In this document: piece by piece, positions 27,269-34,622 of the stretch | Layout of the letters: each line of letters starts with the position of its first letter | How positions within the stretch are numbered: the stretch's first letter is position 1 | DNA from: Flavobacteriales bacterium | Lineage (GTDB): Bacteria > Bacteroidota > Bacteroidia > Flavobacteriales > Weeksellaceae | Direction of reading: 5' to 3' | DNA length: 64,000 bases | Assembly: GCA_020635515.1 (NCBI GenBank) | Contig: JACJZS010000002.1 | Location: forward strand, 1,474,001 to 1,538,000 | Notes under the pieces: generated by a model | Databases searched by the model: none | Told to the model about the DNA's origin: nothing | What the model saw: the letters and a program-made list of their open reading frames with translations, nothing else | Program-made: the position numbers and the translations under genes

Positions 27269-28252
27269 TTATTTGAGTTTACTCCACAAGATGTTTTTGA
27301 GTTCGTTGATTCCTTCTCCTGTAACGCTAGAGAAGAAATGTATGTTGAAATCGCTAGGGAATTGTTCTTTGACTTCTTGTTTAAGTTCGTCGTCTAATAA
27401 ATCTGATTTAGATATAGATACTACAATGTCTTTATCTAAAAGTTCTTGGTTGTAATCTCTTAGTTCTCCTAATAATATGTTGTATTCCTTTAGATAATCT
27501 TCTGCATCAGCAGGAATTAAAAATAATAATATTGAGTTTCGTTCTATGTGTCTTAGGAATCTATGTCCTAAACCTTTTCCTTGAGATGCACCTTCTATAA
27601 TACCTGGAATATCGGCGATTACAAAAGATTTAAAACCATGGTATTGTACGATTCCAAGGTTAGGAGTTAAGGTAGTAAAAGGATAGTTTGCAATTTTTGG
27701 TTTTGCAGAAGAAACAACAGAAAGTAAAGTGGATTTTCCTGCATTTGGGAATCCAACAAGTCCAACATCTGCAAGTACTTTTAACTCTAAAATGACAAAA
27801 CCTTCTTTTCCGGGCAAACCTGGCTGAGCATAACGAGGAGTTTGATTGGTAGGAGATTTAAAATTCCAGTTACCTAAACCACCTTTTCCTCCTTGCATTA
27901 GGATTTCTTGCTGACCATCTTGTGTGATTTCAAAAAGAAATTCTCCGTTTTCATCTTTTATAACAGAGCCAACAGGTACATCTATGGTAATATCTTTTCC
28001 GTCGGCTCCTGTGGATCTTGATTTTCCTCCATTTCCTCCATTTTCTGCTTTCAGATGTCGAGTATATCTAAGGTGAAGTAATGTCCACATTTGAGCATTC
28101 CCTCTTACAATGATATGTCCACCTCTACCTCCGTCGCCTCCGTCGGGTCCACCTTTAGGGACAAATTTCTCTCTGTGTAGGTTTGCCGAACCAGCACCAC
28201 CATGTCCGCTAGTGCAATGAATTTTTACGTAGTCAACGAAGTTTGAAGTCAT
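27269..28252 (-). CDS. obgE: Obg-family GTPase
   Basis: Essential ribosome-associated GTPase needed for 50S assembly. The 327 residues contain the glycine-rich Obg fold (about 1-158, with GGPDGGDGGRGGHI and ENGGNGGKSRSTGADG), then the G domain with G1 GFPNAGKST near 167, ADIPGIIEGAS in G3, and SKSD in G4. There is no C-terminal extension. It ends the leftward hpt-adk-obgE run, 49 bases after adk. Confidence 0.96.
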   Translation of the reverse strand: MTSNFVDYVKIHCTSGHGGAGSANLHREKFVPKGGPDGGDGGRGGHIIVRGNAQMWTLLHLRYTRHLKAENGGNGGKSRSTGADGKDITIDVPVGSVIKDENGEFLFEITQDGQQEILMQGGKGGLGNWNFKSPTNQTPRYAQPGLPGKEGFVILELKVLADVGLVGFPNAGKSTLLSVVSSAKPKIANYPFTTLTPNLGIVQYHGFKSFVIADIPGIIEGASQGKGLGHRFLRHIERNSILLFLIPADAEDYLKEYNILLGELRDYNQELLDKDIVVSISKSDLLDDELKQEVKEQFPSDFNIHFFSSVTGEGINELKNILWSKLK

Positions 28253-28301
28253 AATGAAAGTTAAAATTAAAGGAAAATCAAGATTTTATTTAGGATTATA
28301 A

Positions 28302-28877
28302 TTATAATTTAGAATCGATTTCAGAAGCTAGGTTATCGTTTATTTCTTGAATAGTTCCAACACCTTTTACCTCTATCCATTTATTTTGGTTTTTATAGAA
28401 GTCTGCTACGGGAGCTGTTTTTTCATAGTATTCTTTGATTCTGTTTTCAATGATTTCTTGATTTGAATCGTCTGCTCTTCCGCTTGTTTTTCCTCGTTCT
28501 AGTAATCTTTCTACCAAAACTTTATCTTCCACATCTAGAGAAAGAGTCATGAGTACCGAAGTGTTGATTTCTGTAAGGAATTCATCTAAAAATTGAGCTT
28601 GAGCAGTTGTTCTAGGGAATCCATCAAAAATAAAACCTTTTGCATCTTTGTTTTTTAATACTTCTGCTTTTAGCATAGATGAGGTTACTTCGTCGGGAAC
28701 TAAGTTTCCTTTATCCATGTATGATTTTGCGAGTTTTCCTAGTTCTGTTTCATTTTTTAGGTTGTATCTAAAAAGATCTCCTGTAGAGATGTGTTTTAGG
28801 TTGAATCTTTCAGTTAATTTTTCTGCTTGGGTTCCTTTTCCACTTCCTGGAGGACCAAATAAAACAATGTTTACCAT
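28302..28877 (-). CDS. adk: adenylate kinase
   Basis: Interconverts ATP plus AMP with two ADP. The 191 residues start with the P-loop GPPGSGKGTQ (8-17), then the AMP-binding STGDLFR and DGFPRT motifs. The lid is the short type (RGKTSGRADD) without zinc cysteines, which explains the length compared with the 215-residue long form. Its start lies two bases after the hpt stop, so it is cotranscribed with hpt in a purine salvage/energy unit. Confidence 0.96.
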   Translation of the reverse strand: MVNIVLFGPPGSGKGTQAEKLTERFNLKHISTGDLFRYNLKNETELGKLAKSYMDKGNLVPDEVTSSMLKAEVLKNKDAKGFIFDGFPRTTAQAQFLDEFLTEINTSVLMTLSLDVEDKVLVERLLERGKTSGRADDSNQEIIENRIKEYYEKTAPVADFYKNQNKWIEVKGVGTIQEINDNLASEIDSKL

Positions 28878-28879
28878 GA

Positions 28880-29419
28880 TTAATCTTCTTTGAGTTGATA
28901 TAAATTTGTATAATTTCTTCCTAATCCGTTGTAATCTAATCCGTAACCAACTACGAATTTATTGGGTATGCATATGCCTACATAGTCAATTTGAAAATCT
29001 TTTTTGAAAACATCAGGTTTTAAAAAAAGTGAAGCTACTTTGAGGGATTTTACGGGTTTATTTTTTAGTAGTTGATAAAGTTTTTCGAGTGTGTTTCCTG
29101 TGTCTACTATGTCTTCTAGAATTATAACGTGTCTGTTGGTAATGTCTGTAGAAATATCTAATTCGGTAGTTACGTTTCCTGTAGATTGAGTTCCGTCATA
29201 GGAACTAAGTTTTAGGAATGATACTTCGCATTTTCCTGGGTAATTTTTTAAGAAGTCAGAAAAAAACATAAAAACACCACTGAGAACTCCTACAAAGATA
29301 GGAGTTTCGTTTTTGTATTGTTCATTTATGGTAAGAGCAATTTTGCTAACTGCTTTTTGTATTTCTTCGTTTTTGATTAGAGGTATAAACGTTTTGTCGT
29401 GAATGACGATTTGGCTCAT
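28880..29419 (-). CDS. hpt: hypoxanthine phosphoribosyltransferase
   Basis: Salvages hypoxanthine and/or guanine with PRPP. The 179 residues carry the PRPP-binding signature VIILEDIVDTGNTL near residue 95, the early flexible-loop region LSSYDGTQSTG and VVGYGLDYNGLGRN near the C-terminus. The length fits the bacterial Hpt group. It is the first gene of hpt-adk-obgE. Confidence 0.94.
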   Translation of the reverse strand: MSQIVIHDKTFIPLIKNEEIQKAVSKIALTINEQYKNETPIFVGVLSGVFMFFSDFLKNYPGKCEVSFLKLSSYDGTQSTGNVTTELDISTDITNRHVIILEDIVDTGNTLEKLYQLLKNKPVKSLKVASLFLKPDVFKKDFQIDYVGICIPNKFVVGYGLDYNGLGRNYTNLYQLKED

Positions 29420-29461
29420 TTTAGTTTTTTGCGAAGATACGATAAAAAATTGTTTTCGTTA

Positions 29462-31273
29462 TCACTCACATCCGTTGATTTGAATTAATGTTTTTGCTGA
29501 TTTATCGCCTAATTCTTGTGCTGTATTCCAATTTTGGCAAGCTTCTTCGGCTTTGCCTAATCTACTTTTGATGATACCTTTATTTGTGTATAATTTACTA
29601 TCGTTAGGATTTATATCTATGGCTTGATTTAGTAATGTTATAGCATCTTCCCAGTTAGCTCTTCTCATTTGTAGGATTGCTTTTTGGTATAATTCAGATG
29701 TGTCTACTACTGGTTTTGTTTCTATTGGTGGAGTAGGAGTATTGTCTTCTATTGTTTCCGTTTCTTTTACAATAAGCTGAGGTTCTTCATTTACTTTGTT
29801 CTCTTTTTGCTTAGTAAGTAGTTTTTGTTGTTTTTCTTCTCGTTTTTGTTGCTCTGCTAGTTCCTTTAAATGCAATTTTTCTTCTTTCTCTTGTTGCTTA
29901 GCAAGTAGTTTTTGTTGTTTTTCTTCTTGTTTTTGTTTGATTTTTTCTTCTCTTTGCTGTTGTTTAGCAAGTAGTTTTTGTTGTTTGTTTTCTTGTTTTT
30001 GTTGCTCTGCTAGTTCCTTTAAGTGCAATTTTTCTTCTTTTTCTTCTTCTTTGGTGATTTGATTTAGACTTACTTCATTTTCTTCTTCGTTGATGTTTTT
30101 TTCTGTTCGTTGGTTTCGTAAAGCATTATTTTTTTCTCGTTGTTCTTGTTCTTGTTTTAATCTTTGAGCAACTATTAGTTTATGTTCTTGTTCAATTTCG
30201 GCACTTAGATGTTTGTTTTCAATTTCAAGTTGACGTCGCTGTTCGGCTAGTTTTTCAAGTTGACTTATTCTAAACTGTTCTATAGCTTTTCTTTCTTGTT
30301 CTATTTCATAAACTATTTGTTTTCTTTGAACTTCTATTTTCTCCATTTCTACTCTTCTAAGCTCTTCTAACTTTCTTTTTTCCTCTTCAATTTCAGCTAA
30401 GACTTGTTCTTTCTTTAGTTTTATTTTTTCGGTTTCTATGGTATGGATTTCTTCTAGTTTTCTTTGGTCTTGCTTGAATTCTTCAGAAGTTTGAGCTTTT
30501 TGTTTTTCGAGAGTTTGTTGAGCTTCTTGTTTAATGGATTCCAATTGTCTTTTGTTTTGCTCTAGCTTTGCATAGGTTTGTTCTTTTTGTTCTTGTAGTT
30601 TTCTTTTATTTTCCTCTTTAATAGCGGCAATACGATTTAATTGTTCTTGGTATGAAATGGTTTTAGTTTGTGTGAGAGCTGGTTTAGGTTCTGCAATCTC
30701 TTTTTTTTCTTCTTCTACGATTGAGGTATTGGTTGAATTTTTAGCAACAGTTGAATTATCTCTATTAGTATTGTTACAGTCGGCAAATGAAGGTGTTACA
30801 TCTTTTCCTTTTATACTGCTTGCTTGTTTCCAGTCTTGGCATGCACCGTATTCATCTTCTAGTTTAAATTTAACGATGGCTCTGTTGAAGTATGCATTTT
30901 CATGATTGTTGTCTAGTAATATGGCTTGGTTGTAATCTTCTAATGCAGATTCTTTTTTGTTGAGTTTGTGTTTTACATTTCCTCTTTGGTAGAATGCTTC
31001 CGCGTATTTTGGATAAAGGTTTATTGCAGTAGTGAAATCTTCTTCAGCACCTAAAAAATCAGTGAATTTATCGCGGACAATTCCTCTCTGTAGATAGTAT
31101 TTTGGATTGTTAGGTACTTTTTCTATGAGTTTATTGTAGATGAAAAATGCAGGTTTATATTGTCCTGAAAGGTATTTATTTTGTGCATCTCTTTCTAGCA
31201 TTTCAGTCGATTGACTGTTAGAAATAAGGAAAGAAAAAAATAGAAACCAAGAGAAAAGGAATCGATAGGTCAT
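29462..31273 (-). CDS. exported TPR protein with long central coiled coil
   Basis: A 603-residue protein with a signal peptide (ending FLISNSQ). Four N-terminal tetratricopeptide repeats (about residues 25-165) include AEAFYQRGNVKHKLNKKESA. A Glu/Lys/Gln-rich coiled coil of about 290 residues (210-500) follows, then a C-terminal TPR pair (about 525-603) ending in QINGCE. The coil contains a 51-residue tandem duplication. I do not know a named family for the whole. TPRs at both ends of a long rod suggest a periplasmic scaffold or spacer that joins two partners. It is transcribed singly between cmk and hpt. Confidence 0.82.
   Translation of the reverse strand: MTYRFLFSWFLFFSFLISNSQSTEMLERDAQNKYLSGQYKPAFFIYNKLIEKVPNNPKYYLQRGIVRDKFTDFLGAEEDFTTAINLYPKYAEAFYQRGNVKHKLNKKESALEDYNQAILLDNNHENAYFNRAIVKFKLEDEYGACQDWKQASSIKGKDVTPSFADCNNTNRDNSTVAKNSTNTSIVEEEKKEIAEPKPALTQTKTISYQEQLNRIAAIKEENKRKLQEQKEQTYAKLEQNKRQLESIKQEAQQTLEKQKAQTSEEFKQDQRKLEEIHTIETEKIKLKKEQVLAEIEEEKRKLEELRRVEMEKIEVQRKQIVYEIEQERKAIEQFRISQLEKLAEQRRQLEIENKHLSAEIEQEHKLIVAQRLKQEQEQREKNNALRNQRTEKNINEEENEVSLNQITKEEEKEEKLHLKELAEQQKQENKQQKLLAKQQQREEKIKQKQEEKQQKLLAKQQEKEEKLHLKELAEQQKREEKQQKLLTKQKENKVNEEPQLIVKETETIEDNTPTPPIETKPVVDTSELYQKAILQMRRANWEDAITLLNQAIDINPNDSKLYTNKGIIKSRLGKAEEACQNWNTAQELGDKSAKTLIQINGCE
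29848..30153 (-). repeat. 153-base tandem duplication in the coiled-coil segment
   Basis: The stretch beginning GTTGCTCTGCTAG recurs at 30001, exactly 153 bases (51 codons) further on, giving two KLHLKELAEQQK copies. The downstream part of the second unit is more diverged, so the right boundary is approximate. Confidence 0.6.
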
Positions 31274-31300
31274 AATCGATAGATTTTATTAGTAATAAAA

Positions 31301-31308
31301 CAAATATA
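31301..31308 (-). promoter_or_regulatory. -7 element upstream of the TPR gene
   Basis: TATATTTG on the minus strand, 28 bases before the start codon, in the gap after cmk. No clear -33 box. Confidence 0.4.
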
Positions 31309-31319
31309 GAAAATATAGT

Positions 31320-31997
31320 TTAAAATGAGTTATTTTTTTCTATATAGTCAATAATTAGGTCGATTGTTTGTTGTTTGTTTAATGAGCTGTTGTCAATTAA
31401 TATTGCATCATCAGCTTTTTTTAAAGGAGAATCTTCGCGTTCAACATCATGTTTATCACGTTGTCTTAAATTTTCCTTTATTTGTTCTCTAGTAAGGTTT
31501 GTAGGACTAATTTCCAAGTATCTTCTATTGACTCTTTCTTGTTCAGATGCTGTAATAAAAAACTTAAATGTTGCATTTGGGAAGACAACAGTTCCAATAT
31601 CTCTTCCGTCCATTATTACATCTCCTGTCTTTCCAAGCATTTGTTGTTGTTTGACTAGATAATTTCGTACTTCTGGAAGCTGAGCAATTACACTTACATT
31701 TTGACTAACAATGTGAGTTCGAATTTCTTTTTCTACATTTTCTTCGCCTATAAAAATTTCATTTGTTGAGGTGTTGGGATTATATTCAAATTTTAAGATA
31801 ATTTGATTTAGGTTTTGTATTAATTGTTTTGTGTTGATTGTTTTAGATATTGGGTCGTAAAAATTTCTAATTCCATAAAGAGTAATTGCACGGTACATTG
31901 CACCAGAATCTATATGTGTGATGTTAAAATGTTTTGCAAGTTCTCTTGCTACAGAACTTTTTCCTGTTGAGGAAAAACCATCGATTGCTATTATCAT
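31320..31997 (-). CDS. cmk: cytidylate kinase
   Basis: Phosphorylates CMP and dCMP. The 225 residues have the P-loop GFSSTGKSSVA near 7-17, the IDSGAMYRAIT substrate motif, and MDGRDIGTVVFPNA followed by ASEQERVNRRYLE, all characteristic of the Cmk family. It is preceded by its own promoter (32025-32054), whose -33 element lies at the very end of coaX. Confidence 0.96.
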   Translation of the reverse strand: MIIAIDGFSSTGKSSVARELAKHFNITHIDSGAMYRAITLYGIRNFYDPISKTINTKQLIQNLNQIILKFEYNPNTSTNEIFIGEENVEKEIRTHIVSQNVSVIAQLPEVRNYLVKQQQMLGKTGDVIMDGRDIGTVVFPNATFKFFITASEQERVNRRYLEISPTNLTREQIKENLRQRDKHDVEREDSPLKKADDAILIDNSSLNKQQTIDLIIDYIEKNNSF

Positions 31998-32024
31998 ATT
32001 TCTTGTTTTAAGTACTCTTAATTA

Positions 32025-32054
32025 CAAAAGTAGGTTATAAGTGTCAAAAATCAA
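32025..32054 (-). promoter_or_regulatory. cmk promoter
   Basis: Minus strand TTG (32054-32052), a 19-base spacer and TACTTTTG (32032-32025). The predicted leader is about 20 bases. The -33 box overlaps the last codons of coaX. Confidence 0.55.
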
Positions 32055-32818
32055 TTAAAACTGCGTTCACTTTCTAAAAAGTATAAACCTTTTATGGTGT
32101 GAAGTTGGTCGTAAATACCTATTAAAGTTGTAAGAGGATAAAAAATCCCGCCTAATCCTCCTGTAGCTATAACAAAAGCAGATTCATCATTGATTTCTTT
32201 TTTAATTCTTTGAATCATTCCTTCTACCATAGACAAAAAACCATAAACGACTCCACTTTGCATGCAATGTTCTGTATTTAATCCAAGAATGGTATTTGTT
32301 TGTTTTAATTCTATGCTCGATAGTTGTGCTGTATTTCTTATTAAGGCATCTAAAGAGGTTTGTATTCCTGGAGCTATAGAAACACCAATCATTTCTCCTT
32401 TTTCTGAAATTGCGGTAAAAGTAAGAGCAGTTCCAAAATCGATAATGATTTTATTACCTTTATACAATCTATGACCAGCTACACAATTTGCATATAAATC
32501 TGTTCCTAGTTGATTTGATTTGTGTTTAATTTGAGAAACGGTATTTCTATCTACTAAAATAGGCGTTATGTTGTGGAGGTTGCTCAATGCTGTAACTACA
32601 TCTTGAGTGAGAGGCGGTACCACAGAGCCAATTACTATTTTGTGTATATCTTTAGGATTAATTCCATAATGATGATAGGTACTGTTAAAATTAATATAGA
32701 GTTCATCACTTGTTTTGTATGGTTTTGTATTAACTATCCATGAATTGATGCATTCATTTTGAGTGTTAAAGATTCCAAATCTAATGTTTGTATTTCCTAT
32801 ATTAACTACGAGTACCAT
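32051..32818 (-). CDS. coaX: type III pantothenate kinase (CoaX), with Asn in the DxGNT motif
   Basis: First enzyme of coenzyme A synthesis, phosphorylating pantothenate. The 255 residues belong to the CoaX/ASKHA family: an N-terminal IGNTNIRFG, GTDLYANCVAGHRLY near residue 107, IIDFGTALTFTAI near 125, and ATGGLGG near the C-terminus. The first-motif aspartate of the family's DxGNT is Asn6 here (codon AAT); the other two acidic positions, in GTDLYAN and IIDFGTA, are kept. A TATTTTTG promoter element ends only five bases before the start codon. Confidence 0.88.
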   Translation of the reverse strand: MVLVVNIGNTNIRFGIFNTQNECINSWIVNTKPYKTSDELYINFNSTYHHYGINPKDIHKIVIGSVVPPLTQDVVTALSNLHNITPILVDRNTVSQIKHKSNQLGTDLYANCVAGHRLYKGNKIIIDFGTALTFTAISEKGEMIGVSIAPGIQTSLDALIRNTAQLSSIELKQTNTILGLNTEHCMQSGVVYGFLSMVEGMIQRIKKEINDESAFVIATGGLGGIFYPLTTLIGIYDQLHTIKGLYFLESERSFN

Positions 32819-32822
32819 AATG

Positions 32823-32830
32823 CAAAAATA
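32823..32830 (-). promoter_or_regulatory. -7 element very close to the coaX start
   Basis: TATTTTTG on the minus strand ends five bases before the coaX ATG. If used, the mRNA would be leaderless or nearly so. No clear -33 box. Confidence 0.35.
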
Positions 32831-32883
32831 GTTTTTTAAAATTATTTATGAACTAAGTATTCCTATATATTAGATATAAACTG

Positions 32884-32891
32884 TATTTTTG
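32884..32891 (+). promoter_or_regulatory. -7 element upstream of guaA
   Basis: TATTTTTG at 32884-32891, 22 bases before the guaA ATG. The -33 region is weak. No guanine riboswitch-like fold is evident in the short leader. Confidence 0.4.
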
Positions 32892-32912
32892 TTGTCCTAA
32901 AATTAAAATAAA

Positions 32913-34445
32913 ATGACAGAAGGAATTATAATACTTGATTTTGGTTCGCAATACAATCAGCTTATCGGTAGACGTGTACGAGAAATGGGAGTTTATTCGG
33001 AGATTTTACCATACAATACCTCTATAGAAGAAATAAAAACGCATAAACCAAAAGGAATAATTCTTTCGGGAGGACCATCTTCTGTTAATTCTGAAAATGC
33101 TCATATTGTAGATTCCGAAATTTACGATTTGGGTATTCCTGTGTTAGGGATTTGCTATGGTATGCAACTTACAGCTCATTTGTTGGGTGGAAAAATTCGT
33201 AAAGGTATAAAAGGAGAGTATGGTAAATCTGAGTTTACTGTTTTAGGTAATTCGCCTCTTTTTGAAAATGTAAGCGAAACTTCGGTTGTTTGGATGAGTC
33301 ATTTTGATGAAGTTGAAGAGGTGCCTAATGGGTTTGAAATAATTGGAAACTCAACCAATTCTATTTCTGCAATTGCCGACGAAAAGAGAAATGTATATGC
33401 TGTTCAGTTTCATCCTGAAGTATCCCATACTGAGTATGGAGGTTTAATTTTAGAGAATTTTGTACAAAAAATATGTAAAGCTCCTAAAAATTGGGTGTTG
33501 AAAGATTTTATTACGCATACGGTAGAAGAAATTAGAGAAAAAGTAGGAGATGAAAAAGTGATTTTAGGTTTGTCGGGAGGAGTTGATTCTTCGGTAGCAG
33601 CAATGCTTATTCATAAAGCCATAGGAGATCAATTAAATTGTATATTTGTAGATACAGGACTTCTTAGAAAAGAAGAAGGAAAGAAAGTGATGGAAATGTA
33701 TGGAGAACATTTTCATATGAATATAAAAATGGTAGATGCATCAGAACGATTTTTAGGAAACTTAAAAGGTGTAGATGATCCTGAAGCAAAAAGAAAATCC
33801 ATAGGAAATGATTTTGTAGAAGTTTTTAAAGAAGAAGCAGCAAAGTTTAGTGATGCAAAATTTTTAGCACAAGGAACTATATATCCTGATGTAATTGAGT
33901 CCCAATCGGTAAAAGGACCTTCTGCGGTAATTAAATCACATCATAATGTAGGAGGTTTGCCCGAAAAGTTAGGTTTTGAACTTGTAGAACCGTTAAGGGA
34001 GCTGTTTAAAGATGAGGTTAGGAAAGTGGGATTGGAGCTAGGTATTCCTTATGACTTGGTGTATAGACATCCTTTCCCAGGTCCTGGTTTGGGGATTAGA
34101 ATTTTAGGAGAGGTGTCCGAAGAAAAAGTAAAAATACTGCAAGAAGCCGATGATATTTTTATAGAGGAATTGTATAAGAATAATTTATACCACGAAGTAA
34201 ATCAAGCGTTTGTGGTTCTTCTTCCTGTGAAATCAGTTGGAGTAATGGGGGACGAAAGAACCTATGAATATACTGCTGTAATTCGTTCTGCAAACACGAT
34301 TGATTTTATGACTGCTACTTGGAGTAAACTTCCGTATGAGTTTTTGGAAAAAGTATCCAATCGAATTATAAATGAAGTTCGCGGGATTAATCGTGTTGCT
34401 TATGACATTAGTTCAAAACCACCTGCAACCATTGAGTGGGAATAA
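32913..34445 (+). CDS. guaA: GMP synthase (glutamine-hydrolysing)
   Basis: Converts XMP to GMP with glutamine and ATP. The 510 residues have a class I glutaminase domain (LGICYGMQL with the nucleophile Cys near residue 80, and QFHPEVSHTE), an ATP-pyrophosphatase domain with LSGGVDSSV near 222, and the C-terminal dimerisation domain ending in KPPATIEWE. The length is normal. It partners guaB about 12 kb away. It is followed by a terminator-like hairpin. Confidence 0.97.
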   Translation: MTEGIIILDFGSQYNQLIGRRVREMGVYSEILPYNTSIEEIKTHKPKGIILSGGPSSVNSENAHIVDSEIYDLGIPVLGICYGMQLTAHLLGGKIRKGIKGEYGKSEFTVLGNSPLFENVSETSVVWMSHFDEVEEVPNGFEIIGNSTNSISAIADEKRNVYAVQFHPEVSHTEYGGLILENFVQKICKAPKNWVLKDFITHTVEEIREKVGDEKVILGLSGGVDSSVAAMLIHKAIGDQLNCIFVDTGLLRKEEGKKVMEMYGEHFHMNIKMVDASERFLGNLKGVDDPEAKRKSIGNDFVEVFKEEAAKFSDAKFLAQGTIYPDVIESQSVKGPSAVIKSHHNVGGLPEKLGFELVEPLRELFKDEVRKVGLELGIPYDLVYRHPFPGPGLGIRILGEVSEEKVKILQEADDIFIEELYKNNLYHEVNQAFVVLLPVKSVGVMGDERTYEYTAVIRSANTIDFMTATWSKLPYEFLEKVSNRIINEVRGINRVAYDISSKPPATIEWE

Positions 34446-34474
34446 GTGTTTCTAAAACATTTCCCTTTTTGTGT

Positions 34475-34503
34475 AAGTGTTCTTGTTTAGGAGTGCTTTT
34501 TTA
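34475..34503 (+). terminator. terminator after guaA
   Basis: AAGTGTTCT at 34475-34483 pairs with GGAGTGCTT at 34490-34498 (several G-U pairs) around a six-base loop, followed by a T-run to 34503. Moderate strength. Confidence 0.55.
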
Positions 34504-34568
34504 TTCCTTGTCTTGGGTGTTTTGATGTTTGTTGAAAGTTTAAATTTTTGTACAAAAAACGCTAAGGT

Positions 34569-34603
34569 GGTGTAGTGGTTACACCAAAATTTTGTTATAT
34601 TTG
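34569..34603 (+). promoter_or_regulatory. promoter of the giant T9SS gene with overlapping inverted repeat
   Basis: The -7 element TATATTTG is at 34596-34603, 20 bases before the start codon. No TTTG is seen at -33; instead GGTGTA-GTGGT-TACACC (34569-34585), a perfect six-base inverted repeat, covers that place. It may be an operator or activator site. Confidence 0.5.
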
Positions 34604-34622
34604 TAACTTAAATGTTTCTGAA

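Noticed and set aside
34575..34622. Upstream GTG start for the giant T9SS gene
   Set aside because: It lies inside the promoter inverted repeat and would put 16 non-signal residues before a normal signal peptide that starts at 34623.
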